NCBI RefSeq assembly: GCF_001684335.1
Contig: NZ_LOIC01000018.1
Coordinates: forward strand, 1 to 51,084
Reading direction: 5' to 3'
DNA: 51,084 bases
Origin: Photorhabdus namnaonensis
GTDB taxonomy: Bacteria; Pseudomonadota; Gammaproteobacteria; Enterobacterales; Enterobacteriaceae
Shown: one piece after another, positions 1-8,256 of the stretch
Layout: the number at the start of each line of letters is the position of its first letter
How positions within the stretch are numbered: the stretch's first letter is position 1
Program-made: the position numbers and the translations under genes
Notes under the pieces: model-generated
What the model saw: the letters and a program-made list of their open reading frames with translations, nothing else
Databases searched by the model: none
What the model was told of the DNA's origin: nothing

Positions 1-78
1 GGTTTGGGATTTTTGGCAATTGATCAGATCGCAAAAATCGGACTGAGTTCCCTTCCAGTGATCTATTATTTTGAAAAT

Positions 79-354
79 TTATTTATAACATTGTAATGAA
101 TCAGTAAAAGTCTTATTAAGCGTTGCCAAATCACCATTATCCAAAACATCCTTTCCGCATTGCGTGGACATAAAATTAGCCACAACAGAAGCTATTGTTG
201 ATGACTGTCGTAATGCCTTATTTAACACATGAGTGGTTACATCATTTGGTGGAAACCCAGTTTTCAAACTTTGCTCTTCTTCATATCTTTCTTGACTGAC
301 TACATTAGCATCATTACTAATAGAAAATGCTTTAAAATCATTCTTGTTACTCAT
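79..354 (-). pseudogene. truncated tail-fibre gene, N-terminal anchor only
   Basis: A 91-codon minus-strand ORF begins with the same anchor (MSNKNDFKAFSIS) as the plus-strand fibre genes to its right. It keeps the conserved segment LNKALRQSSTIASVVANF and then the VLDNGDLATLN block, where the homologues read VLDDGDIVKLN. After that it diverges and stops at about residue 91, where full fibres continue for another 150-330 residues. It lacks the repeat region and any receptor-binding tip, so it should not make a working fibre. It is read opposite to the other units, with 620 bp of divergent intergenic DNA between it and the next anchor. Minus strand sequence shows GGGAGGATGA just before ATG, so the start is well placed. 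A short expressed protein cannot be excluded, but a fragment left by recombination is most likely. Confidence 0.7.
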
Positions 355-974
355 TCATCCTCCCGATAGAAAATAAAACATATTGTTATTACATATTTAT
401 TCGCACGGCAATTCACAAATATAAATCTAGCATAACCATATAAACAATCAATAAATTGGCTATAACATCCATACTATTAAAAACAAAGATTATTCACGAA
501 ATAAATCATTATCATACCGGTGATAAAAATAATATGACTATTCAACATCATATGTATTCAGTTATGAAATGACATTAATATGCTATCGAAATGAATAATT
601 TAAGAAAACAACCAAGCATATTATTACTAATAATATACCATGTGGATTTCAATAGGTTAGATTTAACAGATAAAATCACCTGCATTATATGCAAACAAAC
701 AGTTATCATAATCCCTCCATCTCCAGATAAATATTTCGACATGGAAATTATTAAAGATAGTTAGTAGAAAATAAGACATTAATAACTTAGGTACATTTTC
801 TATTGAAAAATATTGACTGCTTATTACTACCAACTACATGTAAATAGTTAATATCCTAAGTTATAAATCATTCCATTACTCCTTTCCTGAACTAAATTAT
901 AAATAAACGGACACTATCTTTACAAAAACTCAAAGCATGGTCTATAAATACATAACCTAATTTGAGGAAAATAT
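355..974. other. AT-rich divergent intergenic region of the fibre array
   Basis: About 620 bp lie between the minus-strand fibre fragment and the first plus-strand fibre gene. I see no convincing ORF. The last ~130 bp resemble the leader in front of other fibre units, ending in a GAGGAAAATAT ribosome-binding site before ATG at 975. It presumably holds two divergent promoters, but I could not pick a -10/-35 pair with confidence because of the low GC content. Confidence 0.5.
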
Positions 975-1382
975 ATGAGCCCCAAAAATAACTTTAAGTA
1001 TTTTTCTACTGGCAATAATGCCAATGTAGTAAATCAAGAAAAATACGAAAAAATCCTGAGTTTTTATGCTGGGTTTTTACCAAATAATATCCCTAATCAC
1101 TTATTAAATAAAGCATTACGTCAATCGCCAATAATAATCTCTGTTGTGGCTAATTTCATCGCGACACAATCTGGTGATAATGTTCTCGATGATGGTGATA
1201 TCGTTAAACTCAACACTCAATTAAATAAAGAATCAGAACAAAAAATCACAACTAAAATTTCCAATTACGTATTGAAAAAATTACAAAATTTAGCGGAAGT
1301 TTATCTTAGTGGAGGATTACCCGATATAAGGAAATCAAAGCCACATAACCTAGCGTTTAACCACATAATGAGGGCAGCATAA
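975..1382 (+). pseudogene. tail-fibre gene with internal deletion (anchor joined to last residues of a collar tip)
   Basis: The ORF has 135 codons. Residues 1-90 are the common fibre anchor (MSPKNNFKYFS..., LNKALRQSPIIISVVANF, VLDDGDIVKLN). The end reads GGLPDIRK followed by KPHNLAFNHIMRAA. These match the LPDLRGEF motif and the final RPRNVAFNYIVRIA of the collar-type tip encoded next door at 1382-1882. This looks like an anchor fused to a collar tip from which roughly 90 residues have been lost. The start has a good GAGGA site. The stop TAA shares one base with the ATG of the next ORF, so the two are translationally coupled. It could still act as an anchor subunit alongside the downstream ORF, but an internally deleted fibre is the simpler reading. 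Confidence 0.65.
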
Positions 1383-1882
1383 TGAGTACGTTGTTACTTG
1401 AAGAAGTCCCAGTAGGAATACCCCTTCCCTGGCCGACTGACATACCACCAATCGGGTGGGTGAAATGCAATGGGGCGATCTTTGATCAAATTTTATATCC
1501 AAAATTAGCGCAAGCTTATCCTACGGGTAGATTACCTGATTTACGTGGTGAGTTTATCCGGGGCTGGGATGATGGGCGTGGGGTGGATCTTGGCCGATAT
1601 CTATTATCCTGGCAACTGGCGGATATTGCTCCACATAGTCACAGGGTTGTTCGGATGTGGTCCCACTCAAATGGTGGAACCGATGGGGTGGGTGCGGCAG
1701 GCCGTATTCTCAATAGTGTCTACCAAAACGTTAACTACGGTATTGATCCGCGCGGACTAGGTATCGCTATCGGTATGGGATCTGGTGGTTACGGTTATAT
1801 GGATAATGTGATTGCCGCTTCAACGGGAATAGAAACACGTCCACGAAATGTGGCATTTAATTACATTGTGAGGATTGCATGA
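1382..1882 (+). CDS. tail-fibre tip with phage tail-collar domain
   Basis: The protein is 166 aa. It carries the tail-collar signature early: PPIGWVKCNG, then YPKLAQAYP and LPDLRGEFIRGWDDGRG (residues ~25-65). This is followed by a glycine-rich stretch and a C-terminal AFNYIVRIA. The collar domain is typical of the distal part of P2/Mu-like tail fibres that bind the target cell. It has no anchor of its own. Its start overlaps the stop of the anchor-like ORF by one base and its stop overlaps the downstream Tfa start, so the three form one transcription unit. It may be the distal half of a split fibre or simply a decayed cassette. Family recognition is good; whether it is functional is unknown. 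Confidence 0.75.
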   Translation: MSTLLLEEVPVGIPLPWPTDIPPIGWVKCNGAIFDQILYPKLAQAYPTGRLPDLRGEFIRGWDDGRGVDLGRYLLSWQLADIAPHSHRVVRMWSHSNGGTDGVGAAGRILNSVYQNVNYGIDPRGLGIAIGMGSGGYGYMDNVIAASTGIETRPRNVAFNYIVRIA

Positions 1883-2478
1883 TGAATAAAGCTGTACTGG
1901 ATAAAAATAATATTGCCATCAGTGCCGGAAGTATCGTTGTGTTTAATTACGATGCGATTACGCTGGAATATTTAAACAGTTCTGATGAGTACCTTCCCGT
2001 TGGTATCGGCCTTCCGGCCAACTCCTGCACAGACGCGCCACCTGAAACCCAAGAGGGATATATCGCCTGCCGTTCATCTGATTTAACCGGCTGGCAAATT
2101 GTGCCAGATTATCGCGGAAAAATAGCTTACGATACCCAAACTAGGGAACAGAAGGAAATCATTAAACCAGATGAATTACCAGAAACACTAACATTCAAAC
2201 AACCAAGCACCGATTTTGATAAGTGGAATGGTGAAAAATGGATAACGGACATTAAAGCCCAAAAAGACAGTCAAATTAAACAAGCAGAGCAACAACGTGT
2301 CGTTCTTCGCCAACAAGCTGATGAAGCCATAACTTTATTACAATATGCTATTGAGACTGAGATGGCCTCAGACGCGGAGAAAGCATTATTACTTGCCTGG
2401 AAGAAGTATGTGGTATTACTGAGCCGTATTGATATTTCAATGATTTCAGATATTGAATGGCCACAAATACCAGAATAA
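1879..2478 (+). CDS. tail-fibre assembly chaperone (Tfa family)
   Basis: This 199-aa protein fits the caudoviral tail-fibre-assembly family, which helps fold or trimerise the adjacent fibre tip. The N-terminal half contains YLPVGIGLPANSC and the GWQIVPDYRGK segment typical of Tfa proteins. The middle (residues ~135-165) is a glutamine/alanine-rich helix. The end has the family pattern LLLAWKKYVVLLSRIDIS...IEWPQ. It starts at ATGATG overlapping the stop of the collar-tip gene, which is the normal fibre-Tfa arrangement. It is followed after ~130 bp by a strong terminator. A second complete Tfa (7784-8218) and two Tfa remnants occur in the same array. Confidence 0.8.
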   Translation: MMNKAVLDKNNIAISAGSIVVFNYDAITLEYLNSSDEYLPVGIGLPANSCTDAPPETQEGYIACRSSDLTGWQIVPDYRGKIAYDTQTREQKEIIKPDELPETLTFKQPSTDFDKWNGEKWITDIKAQKDSQIKQAEQQRVVLRQQADEAITLLQYAIETEMASDAEKALLLAWKKYVVLLSRIDISMISDIEWPQIPE

Positions 2479-2609
2479 TATAATTATCAAGACCGGGCAT
2501 TATTCTATCCCCGATATTTTTTCAGTGATAATAATGACTATTTTGACCGACCGATTTTCGATATCTTTGAAGTCTCAATCCGGTCAAGTACGATTCACGA
2601 TTAGAATTT

Positions 2610-2634
2610 AGGGCTGCATAGCAGCCCTTTTTTC
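2610..2634 (+). terminator. Rho-independent terminator after first fibre/Tfa unit
   Basis: The inverted repeat GGGCTGC-ATA-GCAGCCC is followed by six T residues. The same hairpin recurs at 5190-5210 after another unit of the array. Confidence 0.85.
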
Positions 2635-3039
2635 ATTTTATTTTTCAGGAGATAACTCATCTATATTTATGGAACAAACATAAAAAAACATAATAACCTA
2701 ACCAATAGATAAAATATCAATATTTTCGTAGCTGCTATTTTTACACCCTATGTTTTAATAAAACTTATGAAAACCATTAGAAAAATTGCCGAAAGAAATA
2801 AGACAAAATAATTTTCAGACATGAAACATAAACATCTTGAATATGCTTTCGATTACAAGATGTTAAACAATTTATTGTCATCAGTCATACATAAATAATC
2901 AATCGATTAAGTTATAATATAATCTTACCATCCTCTTTTTGGAGTAAACTATAATTGAAATCAATCTCAACAAATTACCTATATTATAACTAAACATGTC
3001 AATTATAACAGAGCATTACTTTATTTAAGGAAAGTGTAC
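2635..3039 (+). repeat. duplicated leader region (copy 1) in front of a tail-fibre gene
   Basis: About 400 bp of non-coding DNA are clearly homologous to 5211-5666. Shared blocks include AACAAACA near the start, TTTTAATAAAACTT in the middle, and ACTATAATTGAAATCAATCT shortly before the gene. The duplication therefore includes the promoter region as well as the coding anchor. No ORF of note is present. Confidence 0.75.
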
Positions 3040-3759
3040 ATGAGCCCAAAGAACGATTTTAAATCTTTTTCTATTAATAATAATGCCAACGTAGTGAGTC
3101 AACAAGAATATGAAAAAAGTCAGAATTTACAAACCGGGTTTCCCCCAGAAGATATTACTACTCATGTGTTAAATAAAGCATTACGTCAATCATCAACAAT
3201 AGCCTCAGCCGTGGCTGATTTTATCGCGACACAATCTGGCGATGATGTTCTGGATGATGGAGATATTGTTAAACTGATCACACAATTAAATAGAGCGTTA
3301 GAACGAAAGATTATCACTAAAATTTCCAACTCCGCATTGGAAAAAGCACAAAACGGCGCGGATATTCCTGATAAAAATGCGTTTGTGAAAAACTTAGGTT
3401 TAAATGAAGCTGCAAAACGGGAAATAGGAATTGGAGTTAATCAAGTTCCAGATATGTCGTTTTTCAACGCAAACCTAAATTCTACCGGCTGGCAAAAATT
3501 ACCTTCGGGTTTAATTGAAATGTGGGGGTTTGTATTAGTTCACGGCTATGGTTCTATGGAGGCCGGATATTTAAATAAATTCCCAATACCATTTCCGAAC
3601 GCATGTTTAAATATTGTGTTAGCTAACGGTGGTTATAACCCTCAAGACTCTGGAATATGTTCAGTACATGTAGTCGATCGGAGTCAGTTCCGATGTTATA
3701 GAAGCCCTACTAACCATCCTACGCCTGTTGGCGCTTATTTTAGGGCGATAGGATTTTAA
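3040..3759 (+). CDS. phage tail-fibre protein, short type
   Basis: The protein is 239 aa from the ATG at 3040. A GTG two codons upstream is possible, but the AAGG ribosome-binding site fits the ATG better. Residues 1-90 are the shared anchor (MSPKNDFKSFS, LNKALRQSSTIASAVADF, VLDDGDIVKL). A short linker AQNGADIPDKNAFVKNLGL follows. The C-terminal tip starts with NQVPDMSFF and continues WQKLPSGLIEMWGF, ending FRAIGF. This tip type (gp53-like/fibre C-terminal beta fold) recurs in the units at 5667 and 6955 with different surface residues. It lacks the middle block (ASLTQKGIIQLT...LAATQKLVSDVND) found in the longer copies. Only a 19-codon scrap of a Tfa gene follows it. Confidence 0.8.
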   Translation: MSPKNDFKSFSINNNANVVSQQEYEKSQNLQTGFPPEDITTHVLNKALRQSSTIASAVADFIATQSGDDVLDDGDIVKLITQLNRALERKIITKISNSALEKAQNGADIPDKNAFVKNLGLNEAAKREIGIGVNQVPDMSFFNANLNSTGWQKLPSGLIEMWGFVLVHGYGSMEAGYLNKFPIPFPNACLNIVLANGGYNPQDSGICSVHVVDRSQFRCYRSPTNHPTPVGAYFRAIGF

Positions 3760-3806
3760 TTTATAAAGATCATGCCATGTTCACTTAATTAACATGTCAA
3801 AAAATC

Positions 3807-3863
3807 ATGAACAATAAAAACCATGTATTCAACGCATTAAATAAGGAATCACTTTTACAATAA
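3807..3863 (+). pseudogene. remnant of the 5' end of a tfa gene
   Basis: A 19-codon reading frame, MNNKNHVFNALNKESLLQ and stop, matches the start of the intact Tfa at 7784 (MNDKNYVFSALNK...LLLQ) and then ends. It sits where a tfa gene would be expected, just downstream of a fibre tip. The rest of the gene has been deleted. Confidence 0.65.
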
Positions 3864-3911
3864 TTCAATATGTTACTTATGAAGTTTATCACTTAATTTA
3901 AGGAGTATACT

Positions 3912-5183
3912 ATGAGTCCTAAAAATGATTTTAAGGCTTTCTCTATTAGTCATAACGCCAATGTAGCGAGCCAAGAAGAATATGAAGAGAGTAAAAATTT
4001 GAAGACTGGGTTTGAACCCGATGGTATTACCACCCATATATTAAATAAGGCATTACGTCAATCATCCACGATATCCTCTGTAGTCGCTAATTTCATCGCG
4101 ACACAATCTGGCAATGATGTTCTGGATGACGGAAATATAGAGAAACTCAACGCTCAATTAAATAATGCGCTGGAACAGAAAATGGCACCAAAGGTTCCTG
4201 ATGCCTCATTAACTCAGAAAGGTATTGTTCAGCTTACCGATGTGGTTGGTAATAGTAATTCACTCGCGGCAACTCAGAAGCTTGTTTCTGATGTAAATGA
4301 TAATGCTAACAATAGATTAGCCAAAGACCAAAATGGGGCGGATATTCCCAATAAAAATGAGTTTGTGAAAAATCTCGATTTGTTGGAAACCGTCAATCTG
4401 GCGAAAGATGCTGTGCCGAATAGCAGGAAAATTAATGGTAAGGCGCTGACTGGCGATATCAATTTAGCGGCTGGCGATGTGGGAGCATTTAGGCTCGGAT
4501 TAACAGGAAAAAATTCTGTTGATAATCAGGTCCCGTGGAACGCAGATTCAGGGTCATATGACTTACTGAATTCGAAATTTAGTGATCATGTTGTGCACTT
4601 CTATAATGGAGTTGGGAATTGTCCGGCTTTTCAGTTGAAAGTCCATTACAAAAACGGGGGGATTGCTTATCGCTCGGCGCGCGATAATTATGGATTTGAA
4701 GAGGATTGGACTAATATTTATACAACAAAAAACAAACCTACCGTAAATGAACTTGGTTTATCAGACACCGTAGCATTGGCAAGAAACGCGGTTCCTAATA
4801 GCAGGAGAATTAACGGCAAAGCGCTAACTGAAGACATCAATGTGGTAGCCGGAGATGTGGGGGCGTTTTCACGTGCGGAAGTTGACGAGCGATATCAAAA
4901 GAAAGGCCCTAATCAGTGGTGGCGGAAAATAGGAGCTGGCGGAGACAAAGGAAGTAGCATATCACTGAGTCAGGATATACGAGGCAGATGTATATATTTA
5001 CGTACTGTTAGCCAAGGTATATTTTTATCTTTACAAATGCCTCCGATCGACAATATTTTGGTTGGTACAGGGTATGGTTCAAAAGGATGGCTCGTTGTGC
5101 ATTCGTCAGATGCAGGGCTGAGGTTATCTATAGTAAACCAAGAGGATTGTCCTGATATTACAGAAATTTATATTGCTGATTAA
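3912..5183 (+). CDS. phage tail-fibre protein, long type
   Basis: The largest fibre of the array, at 423 aa. It has the shared anchor (residues 1-90), then the conserved middle block (ASLTQKGIVQLTDVVGNSN...SDVNDNANNRLAKDQNG, ~95-150). An internal duplication follows: AVPNSRKINGKALTGDIN...GDVGAF near 165-190 recurs as AVPNSRRINGKALTEDIN...GDVGAF near 290-320. Such repeats are usual in the shaft of P2 gpH-like fibres. The last ~100 residues, starting WWRKIGAGGDKG, form a tip unlike any other in this window. The start has an AAGGAG site six bases upstream. No Tfa follows it; the gene runs straight into a terminator. Presumed role: target-cell recognition by a phage or tailocin particle. Confidence 0.8.
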   Translation: MSPKNDFKAFSISHNANVASQEEYEESKNLKTGFEPDGITTHILNKALRQSSTISSVVANFIATQSGNDVLDDGNIEKLNAQLNNALEQKMAPKVPDASLTQKGIVQLTDVVGNSNSLAATQKLVSDVNDNANNRLAKDQNGADIPNKNEFVKNLDLLETVNLAKDAVPNSRKINGKALTGDINLAAGDVGAFRLGLTGKNSVDNQVPWNADSGSYDLLNSKFSDHVVHFYNGVGNCPAFQLKVHYKNGGIAYRSARDNYGFEEDWTNIYTTKNKPTVNELGLSDTVALARNAVPNSRRINGKALTEDINVVAGDVGAFSRAEVDERYQKKGPNQWWRKIGAGGDKGSSISLSQDIRGRCIYLRTVSQGIFLSLQMPPIDNILVGTGYGSKGWLVVHSSDAGLRLSIVNQEDCPDITEIYIAD

Positions 5184-5189
5184 AATTAT

Positions 5190-5210
5190 GGGCTGCATAG
5201 CAGCCCTTTT
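5190..5210 (+). terminator. terminator after long fibre gene
   Basis: GGGCTGC-ATA-GCAGCCC followed by TTTT; same stem as the terminator at 2610-2634. Confidence 0.8.
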
Positions 5211-5666
5211 CCCATTTTATTTTTTAGCAAAAAATTTATCCCTCTATTTGATAGAAATATTTATCTATATTTATCGAACAAACAAAAAAAATATAATAAT
5301 TCAATCAACAGACAAAACAATACTATTTTCGTAACCACTATTCTGACACCATCTATTTTAATAAAACTTGTTAAAACCGTTTGAAAATTGACAAAATAGA
5401 CAAAATAGACAAAATAGACAAAATAGACAAGATAAAATAATTTACAAATGTAAAATAAAAAACTTTGAATATGCTTTCTATTACAAGACGTTAAACGATT
5501 TATTACCGTCAGCCACATACAAACAATCAATCGATTGATTAATAATGTAATCTTATTATCCTATTTTTGGCGTAGACTATAATTGAAATCAATCTCGATA
5601 AATTACCTGTACTATAACTCAATATGTTAATTATAAAAGAATATTATTTACTTAAGGAATATATGT
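5211..5666 (+). repeat. duplicated leader region (copy 2) with tandem 9-bp repeat
   Basis: The region is homologous to 2635-3039, showing that whole cassettes including leader DNA were copied. Copy 2 is longer because it contains a tandem array of the 9-mer ACAAAATAG (5391-5426 plus a decayed fifth unit) that copy 1 lacks. The end supplies an AAGGAATATATGT leader to the ATG at 5667. Confidence 0.75.
5391..5426 (+). repeat. tandem 9-bp repeat, four perfect copies of ACAAAATAG
   Basis: Four exact copies are followed by one degenerate copy (ACAAGATAA). They lie about 240 bp upstream of a fibre start codon, within the leader. The corresponding place in the homologous leader at 2635-3039 has only a single related motif (GACAAAATAA). 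Confidence 0.9.
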
Positions 5667-6494
5667 ATGAGTCCTAAGAATGATTTTAAAGCGTTTTCTA
5701 CTAGCAATAATGCTAATGTAGCCAGTCAAGAAATATACGAAAAAAGTCCGAATTTACAAACTGGATTTCCTCCAGAAAATATTACCTCTCATATATTAAA
5801 TAAAACATTACGCCAGTCGTCCACAATAGCCTCTGTTGTCGCTGATTTTATTGCGACAGAATCTGGCAGTGATGTCTTAGATGATGGTAATATAGCCAAA
5901 CTCACTACACAATTAAATAAAGCGTTAGAAAAAAAAATTACAACAAAAATTCCCGACGCCTCATTAACACAGAAAGGTATTATTCAGCTTACAAATGTGG
6001 TTGGCAATAGCAATACACTGGCTGCAACTCAGAAGCTGGTTTCCGATGTAAATGATAACGCCAATAAAAGACTAGAAAAAACGCAAAACGGCGCGGATAT
6101 TCCAAATAAAAATGCGTTTGTGAAAAACTTAGGTTTAAATGAAGCGGCAAAACGGGAAGTGGGAACCGGAGTTAATCAAATTCCAGATATGTCATTTTTC
6201 ACCTCAAACTTGGTTCAGAATGGTTGGCAAAAATTACCCTCAGGTTTAATTGAAATGTGGGGAATAGCAATAGTTTCTCTCGGTGGAAATCCTAATGGCG
6301 GATATATTAATAACTTTCCAATACCATTCCCAAATAAATGTTTTAGCATCACGTTAACTCACAATGATTGGGACCCCGGATCAGCAGGAATATTCGGGGC
6401 ATCCGTATTAAATCAAAGTCAGTTCAAATGTTATAGAAGTTCTACCCCTTATGCACTTGATGTTTATACCTATTTTAGGGCAATAGGATATTAA
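5667..6494 (+). CDS. phage tail-fibre protein, medium type
   Basis: The protein is 275 aa with three parts. Residues 1-90 are the shared anchor. Residues ~95-150 are the middle block (ASLTQKGIIQLTNVVGNSN, SDVNDNANKRLEKTQNG). Residues ~170-275 are a tip beginning NQIPDMSFF, with WQKLPSGLIEMWGIA and a final YFRAIGY. The tip is related to those at 3040 and 6955, but the loops differ, as expected if tips diversify for receptor choice. The ATG follows an AAGGA site. The next element is a Tfa remnant and then a terminator, so the unit is intact for the fibre but has lost its chaperone gene. Confidence 0.8.
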   Translation: MSPKNDFKAFSTSNNANVASQEIYEKSPNLQTGFPPENITSHILNKTLRQSSTIASVVADFIATESGSDVLDDGNIAKLTTQLNKALEKKITTKIPDASLTQKGIIQLTNVVGNSNTLAATQKLVSDVNDNANKRLEKTQNGADIPNKNAFVKNLGLNEAAKREVGTGVNQIPDMSFFTSNLVQNGWQKLPSGLIEMWGIAIVSLGGNPNGGYINNFPIPFPNKCFSITLTHNDWDPGSAGIFGASVLNQSQFKCYRSSTPYALDVYTYFRAIGY

Positions 6495-6516
6495 TTAAAA
6501 AAATTAATTTACCATC

Positions 6517-6582
6517 ATGCTTAACCGGGTTGATACTTCAAACGCATCGGAAATTGACTGGCCAATTAAGCCATTATCGTAA
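6517..6582 (+). pseudogene. remnant of the 3' end of a tfa gene
   Basis: Twenty-one codons, MLNRVDTSNASEIDWPIKPLS and stop (first residue M), match the last residues of the intact Tfa at 7784-8218 (RVDTSNAPEIDWPTPPLS). Only the C-terminal end survives, directly behind the fibre gene and in front of the same terminator type as the intact unit. Confidence 0.7.
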
Positions 6583-6590
6583 TTAATAAA

Positions 6591-6620
6591 AAGACCGGGA
6601 TTCAGTCAGAACCCGGTCTT
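6591..6620 (+). terminator. terminator after medium fibre unit
   Basis: AAGACCGGG ... CCCGGTCTT inverted repeat; the same stem is found at 8227-8256. Confidence 0.8.
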
Positions 6621-6954
6621 AATCATTTTATTGACTCTGGTATTTTGTCGTTATTCAACATAAAATATTAAACCAATTCAGTTATACCACATAACTCCCC
6701 TAGACCATAAATGTAATTAATAAACATCATTTTCAAACATTAAATGCAAATAGTTTAGAACCATTTTAGATTACAAAAAATTAACATGTTCATTACCAAC
6801 AATTATATAAAAATAGTTAACCCTATAAGTTATAAGAATATTCCATTATTCTTTTTTCTAATTAAACTATAGCTGGTGTGAATAGGGAAAAATTATTTTT
6901 ATAAAAATTCACTATATTGCTTATAAAATGCAGTACTTAATTGGAGAAAAATAT
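6621..6954. other. AT-rich leader of the last fibre unit
   Basis: About 330 bp lie between a terminator and the next fibre start. It contains no credible ORF. It ends in TTGGAGAAAAATAT before ATG 6955, a good ribosome-binding site. It is more diverged from the other leaders than those are from each other. Confidence 0.5.
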
Positions 6955-7782
6955 ATGAGTCAAAAGAATGATTTTAAGGCTTTTTCTATTAGTGAAAATG
7001 CAAATATAATGACCCAAGAAACATATGAAAAAGAACAAAAATTACAAACTGGGTTTCCAGCCGGGGATATTACCGCTGAACTATTAAATAAGGCATTACG
7101 TCAGTCGTCAACCATATCCACTGCCGTCGCTAATTTTATCGCAACACAATCTGGCGAGGATGTTCTGGACAATGGGGATATAGACAAACTCACCGCCCAA
7201 TTCAAGAAAGCCTTAGAACAAAAAAATACAACCGAAATTCGCGATGCCTCATTAACAGAAAAAGGAATTATTCAGCTCACAGACCAAATAGGCAACAGTA
7301 ATACACTCGCTTCAACTCAGAAACTTGTTTCTGATGTAAATGATAATGCTAATAATCGATTGGCAAAAGACCAAAACGGCGCAGACATTCCTGATAAAGC
7401 TGCATTTATAAAGAACCTTGGTTTATCAGATTCAACAAATATAACGATAGGGAATGGTGAAAATCAAGTGCCTAATATGTCGTTTTTCACCTCTAGCCTG
7501 AATCAGGTCGGATGGCAAAAATTACCTTCGGGCTTAATTGAAATGTGGGGAATAGCATCAGTTAAAGGCAATGCTTATGCCGAACCTGGTGCTTTAAATA
7601 ACTTTCCAATCCCATTCCCGAATAAATGTCTCAACGTCACGTTAACTCACGTTGGTAACGCCCCGCAGCATGCGGGCACATTTTCAATAATGATGGTCAA
7701 TAATGCCCAATTCCAATGTTTTAGCAGCATTCCAAATTTACAAATTCCTGTAGCAGCATTTTATAGAGCAGTAGGATATTAA
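6955..7782 (+). CDS. phage tail-fibre protein, medium type, with cognate Tfa
   Basis: The protein is 275 aa from ATG 6955. An upstream in-frame ATG at 6928 exists, but only the MSQKND start aligns with its paralogues and has a GGAG site. It has the anchor (LNKALRQSSTISTAVANF, VLDNGDIDKL), the middle block (ASLTEKGIIQLTDQIGNSN) and a tip with NQVPNMSFF, WQKLPSGLIEMWGIA and a final FYRAVGY. It is the only fibre of this tip type still followed by a complete tfa gene (start 2 bp after its stop). It is therefore the best candidate for a functional cassette in the array. Confidence 0.85.
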   Translation: MSQKNDFKAFSISENANIMTQETYEKEQKLQTGFPAGDITAELLNKALRQSSTISTAVANFIATQSGEDVLDNGDIDKLTAQFKKALEQKNTTEIRDASLTEKGIIQLTDQIGNSNTLASTQKLVSDVNDNANNRLAKDQNGADIPDKAAFIKNLGLSDSTNITIGNGENQVPNMSFFTSSLNQVGWQKLPSGLIEMWGIASVKGNAYAEPGALNNFPIPFPNKCLNVTLTHVGNAPQHAGTFSIMMVNNAQFQCFSSIPNLQIPVAAFYRAVGY

Positions 7783-7783
7783 T

Positions 7784-8218
7784 ATGAATGATAAAAATTA
7801 TGTATTTAGCGCATTAAATAAGGCATTTTATCCGCTATTATTACAACAGAATTATATTGAAGCTGGCTCATGGCCAAATGACCCTTTACCTGTAACCGAT
7901 GACATATTCAATGAGTTTGCAGGGGTCCCGCCTATAGGAAAAATACTTTCCTCTGGCGAAGATAGTCTTCCTTGTTGGGAAGATATTCCACCACCAACGA
8001 AAGAGGAGTTGATAGCTATAGCGGAAAGCCAAAAAGCGCAATTTATATCTCTTACAAATGAAAAAATAACCCCACTTTCTGACGCAGTAGAACTTGATAT
8101 AGCAACAGACGAAGAGATGCTATTACTCAAAGAATGGAAAAAATACCGAATTATGCTTAACCGAGTTGACACTTCAAACGCACCAGAAATTGACTGGCCA
8201 ACTCCGCCATTGTCATAA
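7784..8218 (+). CDS. tail-fibre assembly chaperone (Tfa family)
   Basis: The protein is 144 aa. It has the typical Tfa C-terminal pattern: a charged helix (ELIAIAESQKAQFISLTNEKI), then LLLKEWKKYRIMLNRVDTS and EIDWP near the end. It starts with MNDKNYVFSALNKAFYPLLLQ, which also survives as a scrap at 3807. It is shorter than the Tfa at 1879 because it has a shorter N-terminal half. It sits 1 bp behind the fibre gene, so the two are co-translated. The likely role is folding of the adjacent fibre tip. Confidence 0.85.
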   Translation: MNDKNYVFSALNKAFYPLLLQQNYIEAGSWPNDPLPVTDDIFNEFAGVPPIGKILSSGEDSLPCWEDIPPPTKEELIAIAESQKAQFISLTNEKITPLSDAVELDIATDEEMLLLKEWKKYRIMLNRVDTSNAPEIDWPTPPLS

Positions 8219-8226
8219 TTAACAAA

Positions 8227-8256
8227 AAGACCGGGATTTAAACAGAACCCGGTCTT
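8227..8256 (+). terminator. terminator after fibre-Tfa unit
   Basis: AAGACCGGG ... CCCGGTCTT stem; same as at 6591-6620. Confidence 0.8.

Noticed and set aside
5391-5435. Possible CRISPR-like short repeat
   Set aside because: Only a 9-bp tandem repeat without spacers; no cas genes in the window.
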